Of a stretch of 14,162 nucleotides of DNA, positions 6,827 through 14,162 are shown piece after piece (the stretch's first letter is position 1; every line of letters starts with the position of its first letter). The DNA comes from Candidatus Finniella inopinata (GTDB lineage Bacteria; Pseudomonadota; Alphaproteobacteria; Paracaedibacterales; CAITNM01), in the NCBI GenBank assembly GCA_945903885.1, contig CAMDPB010000003.1, forward strand, positions 1 to 14,162, read 5' to 3'. The position numbers were made by a program, and so were the translations under genes. Under the pieces are notes generated by a model that was not told where the DNA came from, did not search any database, and was given only the letters and a program-made list of their open reading frames with translations.

Positions 6827-9544
6827 AATTGGAGGAACTGCTTCCAAAATTTCTTCTAAAATTTCTTCGCCTTCTTCTACTTTGCTAACAGAAACAACAG
6901 TTTCACCGTTATCAATTCTGAAAATAATCACCCCTTGTGTGCGACGTCCAGTAATTCGAACATCTGTAATAGGACAACGAATCAACTGACCACTTGTGGT
7001 AACCAGCATAATTTGGTCTTGTTCTCTTACTGGGAATGCAGCCACCACACCGCCATTACGTACGCTGGTGATAATGCTATCAAAACCAACACCGCCACGT
7101 TTAGTAGTGCGATATTCATAAGCAGAACTACGCTTACCAAAACCATTTTCTGTAACAGTTAGGATAAATTCTTCCATTGCTTGAAGTTCTTCAAAGCGCT
7201 CATTTGTTATGGTGATCGCTGTAACCTCTTCATCTACATCAAGAATTTCTGGCTCATCACTTACGCCTTGTCGCGCAGATTTCGCCATTTTCAAATATGC
7301 ATTACGTTCTTCAATTGTCACTTTTCCTGGATTTAATATAGTCACACTGATGACATAATCTTTTGGTTGCAACCTGATTCCACGAACACCATTAGAATCA
7401 CGCCCAGCAAATACACGGACATTATCTGCCACATTAAAGCGGTTACATAATCCCTTTTTGGTAAACAACATCACATCGTCTTTTTCTGTACATAACTTAA
7501 CAGCAATAAGTTCTTCTCCTGCATCGTCAAGCTTCATAGCGCGCTTACCATTGCTTGGAATATTTGAGAAGTCTTGCAATTTGTTACGACGCACGTTGCC
7601 TGTGTTCGTTGCAAACATTAGGAATACTTCTTGATCCTTGCGTTCAGTCGCTTCAGGCAAAACTAACACTGTTGAAATAGTTTCATTACCCGTTAATGGT
7701 AATAAATTTACCATTGCTCGACCTCGAGATTGAGGTGTTGCCAGTGGAAGCTCATAGGCCTTCATTTGGTATACTTTACCAAGTGTTGAGAAGAACAAAA
7801 CGTGACTATGGGTATTGGCAATAATGATATCACATACCACATCTTCATCTTTTATAGTCATTGCTGAGCGTCCCTTACCACCACGTCTTTGTGCACGATA
7901 GGTAGATAGTGGAACGCGCTTAATGTAGCCACCCAAGCTTACGGTAATAACCATGTCTTCACGCTGGATTAAATCATCCAATTCAAGCTTTGTAACCGCA
8001 TCTTCAATGACAGTACGACGCGGGCTTGGGAAAATATCTTTAATAGCGTTTAATTCTTCTTTTAAAATTGTCAAAATACGCAAACGAGAACTAAGAATAT
8101 CTAAATATTCTTGAATATCTTTAGCGATATCATCTAAGTCCTTTAGAATTTTTTCACGTTCTAAACCAGTTAAGCGGTGCAGACGTAAATCTAAAATCGC
8201 ATTTGCCTGTAATTCGCTTAGGCGATATTGACCATCAATGCTAATAACATCTGTATTAGCCTCAACAAGTTTGATGTACTCAGCAACAGATGAGCCATTC
8301 CAGGTACGATTGAGTAATTGCTCTCGCGCTTCGTTACGGTCTTTTGAACTGCGAATTAATTCAATGACAGGATCAAGATTAGCAACAGCCACAGAAAAAC
8401 CAAGCAATAAATGACTTTTTTCTCGTGCACGATGCAGCAAATATTTTGTTCTTCGCGTAATAACTTCTTCACGAAAATCAATAAAGTGCTGAAGAATACC
8501 TTTGATTGAAAGTTGCACTGGACGACCATGCACGATGGCCAACATGTTGTAACCAAAACTTACTTGTAGCTGACTGTGACGGTAAAGTTTGTTAAGAACA
8601 ACCTCAGCATTAACATCTTTTTTTAGCTCAATAACAACGCGCACACCTTCGCGGTTTGATTCATCTCGTAAATCAGAAATGCCTTCGATAGTTTTATCGC
8701 GAACAAGTTCAGCGATTTTTTCAATCATGCGAGATTTATTAACCTGATATGGCGTTTCGTGAACAACAATCGCTTCACGACTTCCTGAAATATTTTCAAT
8801 AGTTGTTTTCGAACGAATAGTGATGCTACCACGCCCTGTATTGAATGCATCAATGATACCCTTACGACCCAACACAGTCGCACCAGTCGGAAAATCTGGA
8901 CCCGGCACATATTCCATAAGCTCTTCAACGGTAAGGTCTGGATTGTCAACCAATGCACATGTTGCATCAACAATCTCACCTAAATTATGAGTCGGAATGT
9001 TAGTGGCCATACCAACAGCAATTCCGTTAGTACCATTTACTAGCAAGTTTGGAAATTTCGCAGGAAGAACTATTGGCTCGACAGTCGTGTCGTCATAGTT
9101 AGCACGGAAGTCTACGGTATCTTGATCAATGTCATCAAGCAATGAATGTGCGACTTTGCTTAAGCGTGCTTCAGTATAACGAGCAGCAGCCGGTGGATCT
9201 CCATCCATGGAACCAAAGTTACCCTGTCCATCAACTAATGGAACACGCAAACTAAACCACTGTGCCATTCGAGCCATAGCATCGTAAATCGCTGAATCAC
9301 CATGAGGATGGTATTTCGCCATCACGTTACCTACCACATTGGCAGATTTCTTGTGCGGCCTGTTATATTCCAGACCGATTTCTTTCATGGTGTATAAAAT
9401 ACGGCGATGGACTGGCTTCAAGCCATCGCGAACATCAGGTAAAGCACGCGAAACAATCACGCTCATAGCGTAATCAAGATACGACCGCTTCATTTCCTCT
9501 TCTAAAGAAACTGGCTTTACATCAGTAGTAATTTGCGTGCTCAT
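6818..9544 (-). CDS. gyrA: DNA gyrase subunit A
   Basis: The DNA breakage-reunion subunit of gyrase, which works with GyrB to introduce negative supercoils; cytoplasmic, essential. The 908-residue protein is full length. The N-terminal catalytic domain opens with YLDYAMSVIVSRALPDVRDGL (22-42) and has the catalytic tyrosine in ARYTEAR (Tyr123). The quinolone region reads HPHGDSAIYDAMARMAQ, with Ser84 and Asp88 at the positions equivalent to E. coli 83 and 87, i.e. the wild-type residues. VNGTNGIAVGMATNIP and the coiled-coil tower (about 370-500) follow. The C-terminal beta-pinwheel contains a perfect GyrA box, QRRGGKG (552-558), which separates it from ParC. The tail is short and acidic (EEGEEILEEILEA). 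ATG at 9544, preceded by only a weak GGA about 10 bases away. The gene appears to be transcribed alone, between its own promoter candidate and the terminator at its stop codon. Confidence 0.98.
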   Translation of the reverse strand: MSTQITTDVKPVSLEEEMKRSYLDYAMSVIVSRALPDVRDGLKPVHRRILYTMKEIGLEYNRPHKKSANVVGNVMAKYHPHGDSAIYDAMARMAQWFSLRVPLVDGQGNFGSMDGDPPAAARYTEARLSKVAHSLLDDIDQDTVDFRANYDDTTVEPIVLPAKFPNLLVNGTNGIAVGMATNIPTHNLGEIVDATCALVDNPDLTVEELMEYVPGPDFPTGATVLGRKGIIDAFNTGRGSITIRSKTTIENISGSREAIVVHETPYQVNKSRMIEKIAELVRDKTIEGISDLRDESNREGVRVVIELKKDVNAEVVLNKLYRHSQLQVSFGYNMLAIVHGRPVQLSIKGILQHFIDFREEVITRRTKYLLHRAREKSHLLLGFSVAVANLDPVIELIRSSKDRNEAREQLLNRTWNGSSVAEYIKLVEANTDVISIDGQYRLSELQANAILDLRLHRLTGLEREKILKDLDDIAKDIQEYLDILSSRLRILTILKEELNAIKDIFPSPRRTVIEDAVTKLELDDLIQREDMVITVSLGGYIKRVPLSTYRAQRRGGKGRSAMTIKDEDVVCDIIIANTHSHVLFFSTLGKVYQMKAYELPLATPQSRGRAMVNLLPLTGNETISTVLVLPEATERKDQEVFLMFATNTGNVRRNKLQDFSNIPSNGKRAMKLDDAGEELIAVKLCTEKDDVMLFTKKGLCNRFNVADNVRVFAGRDSNGVRGIRLQPKDYVISVTILNPGKVTIEERNAYLKMAKSARQGVSDEPEILDVDEEVTAITITNERFEELQAMEEFILTVTENGFGKRSSAYEYRTTKRGGVGFDSIITSVRNGGVVAAFPVREQDQIMLVTTSGQLIRCPITDVRITGRRTQGVIIFRIDNGETVVSVSKVEEGEEILEEILEAVPPILV

Positions 9545-9602
9545 AAATCAACTGTCCAAAAAAGTTAGCTAAACCTTAACATTTTTTCACAAACGCCGCA
9601 CG

Positions 9603-9630
9603 AAAATAGTTCGACGGCATTGCATTCCAA
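9603..9630 (-). promoter_or_regulatory. Candidate gyrA promoter
   Basis: The 100 bases between the glycosyltransferase stop and gyrA contain, on the minus strand, TTGGAA (9630-9625), a 16-base spacer and TATTTT (9608-9603), with an AT-rich stretch (9631-9650) just upstream that could act as an UP element. Both hexamers match 4 of 6 consensus bases. This would give a leader of about 50 bases. Weak, found by eye. Confidence 0.3.
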
Positions 9631-9644
9631 TAATATATAAATAT

Positions 9645-10550
9645 TTAATTGCGCAAGTAATGTAGTCTTAAATTTTCCCTGCGCTGATTGCTCATACTAT
9701 CCAGAATCAGGCCACATGCAAAGCTTAAAAATCCAAGCACCATAAAACCCACGCAAAGTAGGGCACTGGGAATGCGATATACATACCCTGTTGATAAAAA
9801 TTCTTGAATAACTTGCACACCCAAAAATAAGCCAGCTGCAATTAGCAATGTTGATACTAGAGAGAATAATAGAAACGGACGAAAATCCTTAAATAGTGAC
9901 AACATGCGAAGCCCAATCTTAAAGCCGTCCTTAAAAGTAGATAATTTACTTTGGGTACCTGCAATACGATCAAAAAAATCAGTTTCAACTTCTTTAACTG
10001 AAAGCTTCAAATTGAGAGCAAAGACAGATAGTTCAGTTTCAATATCAAAACCATTTGAAATAGCAGGAAAACTTTTTATCATACGACGAGAAAAAACCCG
10101 ATAGCCTGAAAAAATATCTTTAAAGTTGCTTTGGAAAAGTACCTTAAGAGCAAAATTAAACAATTGATTTCCCAGTTTATGTCCTGTGCGGTGCGCTGTT
10201 TCCGTTTTTTCAACGCGAACCCCAATTACCATATCCAACTGATTTTCTAAAAGAGTATTGACCAGCTCACGAGCACGTGAATAATCGTAAGTACCATCAC
10301 CATCAACCATAAGGTAAATATCTGCTTCAATGTTAGCAAACATTCTTCGCACGACATGCCCTTTGCCCTGGCGTGGTTCAAATCTTACAATTGCGCCTGC
10401 TCGTGCAGCTTCTGATGTCGTATTATCTTTTGAATTATTGTCATAGACATAAATGTCGGCTTCTGGAAGCTGCAACTTAAAATCTTGCACAACTTTGTAA
10501 ATAGCTTTTCCTTCATTATAACAAGGAATAAGAATAGCAATTTTAGTCAT
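9645..10550 (-). CDS. Family 2 glycosyltransferase, polyprenol-phosphate sugar synthase-like, with two C-terminal membrane helices
   Basis: Probably transfers a sugar from a nucleotide-sugar to polyprenol (undecaprenyl) phosphate on the cytoplasmic face, as DPM1-type enzymes do. The 301-residue protein has a GT-A fold at 1-220: ILIPCYNEGKAI (7-18), DNNSKDNT (37-44), RQGKGHVVRRM (60-70), the metal/nucleotide motif VDGDGTYD (82-89), FSGYRVFSRR (147-156) and FDIETELSVFAL (168-179). Two hydrophobic segments follow (about 225-247 and 260-284), then a basic tail, RRENLRLHYLR, that I recognise from this bacterial subfamily. ATG at 10550 lies inside the last codons of the upstream membrane-protein gene (8-base overlap), with only an A-rich stretch as ribosome site, so translation is probably coupled. 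The pairing suggests a lipid-linked sugar donor handed to a GT-C enzyme. The sugar and final acceptor cannot be read from the sequence. Confidence 0.88.
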   Translation of the reverse strand: MTKIAILIPCYNEGKAIYKVVQDFKLQLPEADIYVYDNNSKDNTTSEAARAGAIVRFEPRQGKGHVVRRMFANIEADIYLMVDGDGTYDYSRARELVNTLLENQLDMVIGVRVEKTETAHRTGHKLGNQLFNFALKVLFQSNFKDIFSGYRVFSRRMIKSFPAISNGFDIETELSVFALNLKLSVKEVETDFFDRIAGTQSKLSTFKDGFKIGLRMLSLFKDFRPFLLFSLVSTLLIAAGLFLGVQVIQEFLSTGYVYRIPSALLCVGFMVLGFLSFACGLILDSMSNQRRENLRLHYLRN

Positions 10551-11796
10551 TTTCTTTACTCACAAACATTAGGTGTAAACATAGCAGCCAAAAACAAATC
10601 ATTAACCCATTTGTATAGATAGCAAAACGCTGAATAACAGGCAAAAAAATTGCTACTGCTCCATAATTTAGAAAATGCAAGCTCGTTGCCATTAGGCCAA
10701 AATGAAGCAAAGGGTTCTTTTTTTTCAGAATCAACTTCCATAAACAAACAAAAAAAGTGCAGCATATTAGATAAAAATAATAATATCCGCCCATATTATT
10801 GATGATGTTTCGGTAGTACAGATTTAAAAAATCGACAAAATTATTTTTAAGCACTGTAACAGCAACTTCGCTTAAAAGTTTTTCTGAATCAATTAACCCC
10901 AAGTCAAGCCCATGTAATGATTTAGTGGTTATTTCATATCGCAAAACATCGTGTATAACCTCAAATTTTTTAGGATATGGCCACGAAAAATTTGCGTATT
11001 TCTCCTCGTGCATTCCAAGTTTTTGAATATCTCGTTCTTTCAAAGCCTTGCTGAGAAACTGTTTTTGTTTGGGCGTTTTTAATAAATCGATATCGCTAAT
11101 TTTTGCTATATACAGCGGCGATGCAATAATGAACTGCCCCGCAGGCGTCCCAATAAAATGCCCTGTTTTTACGTACATATAACTTTTTTCTAAAAACAAG
11201 CTAGCTGTAAAAAATACTATTGGCAGCAAAAATAGACGAAGCTTAATTTTTTTTCTGTGTATTAAATCTAGAAAAATCCACAAATAAAACCCAGCAAATA
11301 TATACCCAAACTGTTTTCTAGTAAGCATTAAAAATAAGGCAAGCCCTAGGCCTATAAAGAAATGACAAGCGCCTTCAAATTTTCGCCATAGTAACAGCTG
11401 ACAAAAAAATATTAAAAACAATGGATACGTAAGTGGCTCGGTCAATATAGTGTTGCCAATAAATGTATGACCTACATAAGGGAACACAAGGGCAATAAAT
11501 AAACTTATTTGAAGAATGCTATCAAATCGCTTATCAAGTAATTTTTCGAAACAAACAACAACATAAAAACAAGCCCCTAACCCCAGTAAAAGCTGAACAA
11601 AAATAACCCAATAAAGATTATTCCAAATCGAACGACATATGTTTAAAAATAGTGGATAAAACAACCCCCGTGAGGAGCTGGCTTCTAAGTATCCCACCGA
11701 GTCACTATGAAGATATGGACCTTGGCAGATTAAAATAAGCAATGCAGCACAACACAGAGCACTCAAAAATTTATATTGTTTAAGGGTTTGGATCAC
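10543..11796 (-). CDS. Multi-pass membrane protein, probable GT-C-type glycosyltransferase
   Basis: I do not recognise a named family. The 417-residue protein has about ten hydrophobic segments: roughly 8-25, 62-83, 93-110, 120-137, 146-159, 164-178, 188-205, then a long hydrophilic stretch (about 208-335), and 338-355, 364-386, 395-412. A short loop after the first helix has HSDSVGYLEASSSRGLFYPLF (30-50), with Asp32 where GT-C enzymes often keep a catalytic acidic residue. TEPLTYPLFL (119-128) resembles another GT-C helix motif. With the overlapping polyprenol-phosphate-type glycosyltransferase this suggests sugar transfer from a lipid carrier at the periplasmic face, to lipopolysaccharide or another envelope polymer; this is inference. 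A polymerase or transporter is the main alternative. Start: GTG at 11796, no Shine-Dalgarno, 10 bases past a good -10 box. A TTG ten codons in also lacks a ribosome site, so the exact N-terminus is uncertain. Confidence 0.75.
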   Translation of the reverse strand: MIQTLKQYKFLSALCCAALLILICQGPYLHSDSVGYLEASSSRGLFYPLFLNICRSIWNNLYWVIFVQLLLGLGACFYVVVCFEKLLDKRFDSILQISLFIALVFPYVGHTFIGNTILTEPLTYPLFLIFFCQLLLWRKFEGACHFFIGLGLALFLMLTRKQFGYIFAGFYLWIFLDLIHRKKIKLRLFLLPIVFFTASLFLEKSYMYVKTGHFIGTPAGQFIIASPLYIAKISDIDLLKTPKQKQFLSKALKERDIQKLGMHEEKYANFSWPYPKKFEVIHDVLRYEITTKSLHGLDLGLIDSEKLLSEVAVTVLKNNFVDFLNLYYRNIINNMGGYYYFYLICCTFFVCLWKLILKKKNPLLHFGLMATSLHFLNYGAVAIFLPVIQRFAIYTNGLMICFWLLCLHLMFVSKEND

Positions 11797-11806
11797 GCAA
11801 ATTAAA

Positions 11807-11836
11807 GTTATAAGCTAAGATTGTTGATATTGTCAT
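11807..11836 (-). promoter_or_regulatory. Promoter candidate for the GT-C-like/glycosyltransferase pair
   Basis: On the minus strand, ATGACA (11836-11831; 5 of 6 matches to TTGACA), an 18-base spacer, and TATAAC (11812-11807; 5 of 6). The -10 ends 10 bases before the GTG start, so the mRNA would have a leader of only about 3-6 bases. It lies in the 87-base divergent gap shared with the HD-domain gene. Confidence 0.55.
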
Positions 11837-11873
11837 AACTGTTTGTAGGGGTGCAACCCTGACAAAAAAACAT

Positions 11874-11878
11874 AAGGA
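11874..11878 (+). promoter_or_regulatory. Ribosome binding site of the HD-domain gene
   Basis: AAGGA stands 5 bases before the ATG at 11884. It fixes the start, and therefore keeps the N-terminal signal peptide in the protein. I see no convincing -35/-10 pair for this gene in the divergent gap. Confidence 0.75.
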
Positions 11879-11883
11879 TAAAA

Positions 11884-12969
11884 ATGAAAGCTCTCACACG
11901 TTATAAAAACATAATTTTTATTCTTTTCTTTTTATTTTCTACACTCTCTGCCGAATCAATTCCTGAAGCCAAAACAAGCATTGAGGTTCAAACAATTTTT
12001 GGCTCTATAAAACTTCAAGATGAACTGCTAAAGGTTTATAACCTTGAACATATGCAGCGTCTGAAAGGCATTGATCAATCAGGACCCCCAGCCTACTGGA
12101 ATGGTACTCCTAAATTTAGCAGGTTAGATCACTCACTTGATGTGTTGTGGCTTGTGCAAAACTTTGGGGGTGATCTTCAAGAACAAATTTCCGCCCTTAC
12201 CCATGATATTTCCCATACGGTTTTTTCTCATGTAGCCGACGTATTTTTTGGCATACAAAATTATCAAAACACTATTCATGAGTGGTTTTTGCAACAAACC
12301 AAAATTTCTGAAATTATTCAAGGTCATGATTGGGCTGAAAAAGATATTATGCCTGATAAGCCTGGATTTACCCGTCTTGAACAGCCATTGCCTGATATGT
12401 GTGCTGACCGAATTGCCTACAATATACACACAGGACTCATTTTCAAGATGATCAAGCAAAAAGATGTAAAATTTATTATAAGTAAATTACGTTTTGAGGG
12501 TGGAAAATGGTGCTTTACAAGCAAAAAAGCTGCCAAAAAATTTGCTTCGTTACCATTAGTGTTTTCAGAACATTTTTGGGGATCTGCGGATCACCTGGTT
12601 GTCTATTTTATTGCTAGTAAAATCTTAAAACGTGCTTTTTTATTACAGCGCGTAACTCAGCACGATATGAATTTTGGCACTGATAGGCAGGTTTTGGATA
12701 AGCTAAATGCTTGTGATGACCCAGAAATCACACGACTAATTGCGAAAGCAAAAATCCCAAAAACTGCTTATCATATTTTGGAAGATGGAGACGGCACCCC
12801 TGACTTTGTTCCTAAGCCCAAATTTAGGGGAATTGATCCGTGGATACTGAACAAACACTCAAAAAAATTCAAGCGATTGTCTGAACTGGACAAAGAATTC
12901 GCTGCAGAATACAAGCGTGTGCAAAAATTATGTGAAAAAGGATATAAAATCCAACTGGATATCAGTTGA
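11884..12969 (+). CDS. Exported SAMHD1/dGTPase-like HD-domain phosphohydrolase
   Basis: A 361-residue HD-superfamily protein with an N-terminal Sec signal peptide: basic MKALTRYKN, hydrophobic core (about 10-20), probable cleavage after Ala23 (STLSA/ES). The mature part follows the SAMHD1/COG1078 pattern: HMQRLKGIDQSG (56-67, compare QRL..IKQLG), FSRLDHSLDVLWLV (78-91, metal ligand His83), ALTHDISHTVFSHVAD (104-119; His107-Asp108 plus His111 and His116, which match the SAMHD1 HD..H....H spacing), and the last ligand in MCADRIAYNIHTG (Asp175). Metal ligands are therefore complete. Known relatives hydrolyse dNTPs to nucleoside and triphosphate in the cytoplasm, so a signal peptide is unexpected; true substrate and location are unknown. 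The C-terminal region (about 300-355) is Lys-rich. Strong ribosome site 5 bases upstream. It is alone in its unit, divergent from the GT-C-like gene, and closed by a terminator that overlaps its TGA. The fold call is firm; dNTPase activity is inferred. Confidence 0.82.
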   Translation: MKALTRYKNIIFILFFLFSTLSAESIPEAKTSIEVQTIFGSIKLQDELLKVYNLEHMQRLKGIDQSGPPAYWNGTPKFSRLDHSLDVLWLVQNFGGDLQEQISALTHDISHTVFSHVADVFFGIQNYQNTIHEWFLQQTKISEIIQGHDWAEKDIMPDKPGFTRLEQPLPDMCADRIAYNIHTGLIFKMIKQKDVKFIISKLRFEGGKWCFTSKKAAKKFASLPLVFSEHFWGSADHLVVYFIASKILKRAFLLQRVTQHDMNFGTDRQVLDKLNACDDPEITRLIAKAKIPKTAYHILEDGDGTPDFVPKPKFRGIDPWILNKHSKKFKRLSELDKEFAAEYKRVQKLCEKGYKIQLDIS

Positions 12970-12977
12970 CTTTTTTT
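12952..12977 (+). terminator. Intrinsic terminator of the HD-domain gene, overlapping its stop codon
   Basis: A perfect 6-bp inverted repeat, CAACTG (12952-12957) and CAGTTG (12963-12968), with a 5-base loop GATAT, is followed two bases later by seven T residues (12971-12977). The TGA stop (12967-12969) lies partly in the 3' arm, so the last codons encode the hairpin. This should insulate glnA from read-through. Confidence 0.65.
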
Positions 12978-12981
12978 AAAG

Positions 12982-12996
12982 CTTAGCTAGCCTAAG
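12982..12996. repeat. Short inverted repeat upstream of glnA
   Basis: CTTAG (12982-12986) and CTAAG (12992-12996) are perfect reverse complements around CTAGC, and lie where the -35 region of glnA would be (9-23 bases before the -10). It has no T tract, so it is not a terminator. It could be an operator half-site pair or chance in AT-rich DNA. Confidence 0.25.
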
Positions 12997-13004
12997 ACAA
13001 ACTT

Positions 13005-13010
13005 TATAAT
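13005..13010 (+). promoter_or_regulatory. glnA -10 box, close to the start codon
   Basis: A perfect TATAAT stands 9 bases before the GTG start at 13020. The -35 position holds only a poor match (TTAGCT at 12983-12988, 16-base spacer). Transcription from the A at 13017 would leave a 3-base leader. There is no GG-N10-GC sigma-54 element in the 50-base gap. Confidence 0.5.
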
Positions 13011-13019
13011 GTTACTATT

Positions 13020-14162
13020 GTGCAGGCTTTTTTTGATTTTTTAAAACACCATCAGGTTGAATTTGTTGATTTTAGGTTCACTGACTTGCGTGGAACTTGG
13101 CACCACATAACTTATCCGACCAGTGCCGTTGATGATGACTTATGCATGCAGGGCTTGCTTTTTGATGGCTCATCTATTGCAGGTTGGTGTGCCATTAATG
13201 AATCTGACATGCTTTTAAAGCCAGATTTCGGCTCTGATTTATGTAATGTCCGCTTAGATCCATTTTCAGCTTATCCAACAGCAATTGTTATTTGTGATGT
13301 GCATCATCCGCAATCAGGAGAGCCTTACGCAAAAGACCCGCGTCAAATTGCTAAAAAATGTATGCAATATTTGCAAAGCACTGGATTTGCTGACGAAGCA
13401 TTTTTTGGTCCTGAAGCTGAATTTTTTATTTTTGACGGAGTGGCGTTTCAAACGCGATCAGAAAAAACATCTTATGAAATTTATTCCGATGAATTTCCCA
13501 GTCAAAATGGAGAAAGTCATGGACAAGGCGCCACCAAAAATCATGGATGTCGTCCGGGGCACAAAGGGGGATATTTTCCAGTTCAACCATTAGATTCTGC
13601 CCAAGATATTCGTTCTGAAATGTTATTAAAAATGGCTGAAATGGGGTTAAAAGTTGAAAAGCATCACCACGAAGTTGCCCCAGCTCAGCATGAGTTAGGC
13701 GTTGTTTACAATACACTTGTTAAGGGTGCCGATGAATTGCAAGTATACAAGTATGTAGTGCGAAATGTTGCCCGTTCATATGGTAAAACTGCCACTTTTA
13801 TGCCGAAGCCTGTATTTGGCGATAATGGGTCAGGCATGCACGTGCACCAAAGCTTATGGAAAAATTCTGAGCCATTATTTAGCGGTAAATATTATGCTGG
13901 ACTTTCTGACACAGCACTATTTTACATTGGCGGTATTTTAAAGCATGCAAAAAGCTTGAATGCATTTACCAACCCAACTACCAACAGCTACAAACGGCTT
14001 GTGCCAGGATACGAAGCGCCAGTAATTTGCGCGTACTCAGCACAAAATAGATCTGCTGCTTGCCGCATTCCCCTTGTTCATTCACCAAAAGGCAAACGTG
14101 TTGAAGTGCGCTTTCCTGATCCATCAGCCAATCCTTACCTCGCTTTTTCAGCCATGTTGTTA
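13020..14162 (+). CDS. glnA: Glutamine synthetase type I (3' partial)
   Basis: ATP-dependent synthesis of glutamine from glutamate and ammonia; the class is a cytoplasmic dodecamer. The frame is open for 381 codons to the right edge, missing about the last 85-90 residues of a usual 470. Visible: EFVDFRFTDLRG (14-25), FDGSSIAGW (48-56), GPEAEFF with ligands Glu132 and Glu134, KGGYFPVQPLDSAQDIRSEM (182-201), HHHEVAPAQHE (215-225), NGSGMHVHQSL (His274), NPTTNSYKRLVPGYEAP (318-334; Arg326, Glu332), NRSAACRIP and VEVRFPDPSANPYLAF. The numbering runs about 3-5 ahead of E. coli GlnA. The region where the adenylylated tyrosine would lie is off the window, so that regulation cannot be judged. I chose GTG at 13020 because it is the only standard start in frame between the upstream stop (12993) and the conserved N-terminus; the ATG at 13009 is out of frame. 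No Shine-Dalgarno is seen. No glnB lies directly upstream. Confidence 0.95.
   Translation, partial: MQAFFDFLKHHQVEFVDFRFTDLRGTWHHITYPTSAVDDDLCMQGLLFDGSSIAGWCAINESDMLLKPDFGSDLCNVRLDPFSAYPTAIVICDVHHPQSGEPYAKDPRQIAKKCMQYLQSTGFADEAFFGPEAEFFIFDGVAFQTRSEKTSYEIYSDEFPSQNGESHGQGATKNHGCRPGHKGGYFPVQPLDSAQDIRSEMLLKMAEMGLKVEKHHHEVAPAQHELGVVYNTLVKGADELQVYKYVVRNVARSYGKTATFMPKPVFGDNGSGMHVHQSLWKNSEPLFSGKYYAGLSDTALFYIGGILKHAKSLNAFTNPTTNSYKRLVPGYEAPVICAYSAQNRSAACRIPLVHSPKGKRVEVRFPDPSANPYLAFSAMLL

Noticed and set aside
8725..8979. Minus-strand open frames inside gyrA in another frame
   Set aside because: They overlap continuous, conserved GyrA sequence; no start signals or recognisable domains.
11847..11860. 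AGGG...CCCT inverted repeat in the divergent gap as an operator or riboswitch
   Set aside because: Only 4 pairs around a 6-base loop in a short leader; too little to separate from chance.
13009..13011. ATG as start of glnA
   Set aside because: It is out of frame with glutamine synthetase and reaches a stop after 11 codons; the in-frame start is the GTG at 13020.
13285..13716. Open frames of about 100 codons on both strands within glnA
   Set aside because: They lie wholly within the well-conserved glutamine synthetase frame and encode nothing recognisable; they are shadows.
1..14162. CRISPR array, insertion sequence, prophage or defence island
   Set aside because: No regularly spaced repeats, transposase or phage motifs, or terminal repeats were seen; every recognised gene is of chromosomal housekeeping or envelope type except the HD-domain protein.

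Overview
The window reads as ordinary chromosomal DNA of an AT-rich alphaproteobacterium. The evidence is a large (about 180 kDa type) NAD-dependent glutamate dehydrogenase, a PopZ/DUF2497 protein and a minimal PutA without a DNA-binding domain. The AT-rich codon use, very tight gene spacing and amino-acid-catabolic content fit a host-associated lineage of the Holosporales/Rickettsiales kind. That placement is inference; there is no rRNA or other decisive marker. There are no insertion sequences, CRISPR arrays, phage genes or long repeats, and no gene-free stretch above about 100 bases.

Layout. (1) 1-2357 (+): C-terminal half of NAD-glutamate dehydrogenase, cut by the left edge. (2) 2354-6190 (-): one apparent transcription unit, tRNA-Pro(GGG) - putA - plsC, convergent with the dehydrogenase and sharing a TTAA at the stop codons. 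(3) 6236-6745 (-): popZ-like gene. (4) 6818-9544 (-): gyrA, with a terminator hairpin spanning its stop codon. (5) 9645-11796 (-): a polyprenol-phosphate-type family 2 glycosyltransferase and, upstream and overlapping by 8 bases, a multi-pass membrane protein of probable GT-C type. (6) 11884-12969 (+): a SAMHD1/dGTPase-like HD-domain protein with a signal peptide, ending in an intrinsic terminator. (7) 13020 to the right edge (+): glutamine synthetase I, 3' end missing.

Metabolic logic: PutA turns proline into glutamate, the dehydrogenase turns glutamate into 2-oxoglutarate plus ammonia, and glutamine synthetase can reassimilate the ammonia. The tRNA-Pro gene lies 15 bases upstream of putA with no terminator between, so a proline tRNA and the proline-degrading enzyme probably share a transcript.

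I see no clear undescribed multi-gene system. The items most worth a second look are the apparently exported SAMHD1-like protein, the tRNA-Pro/putA junction, and two GTG-start genes (glnA and the GT-C-like gene) whose -10 boxes sit so close to the start that their mRNAs would be nearly leaderless.
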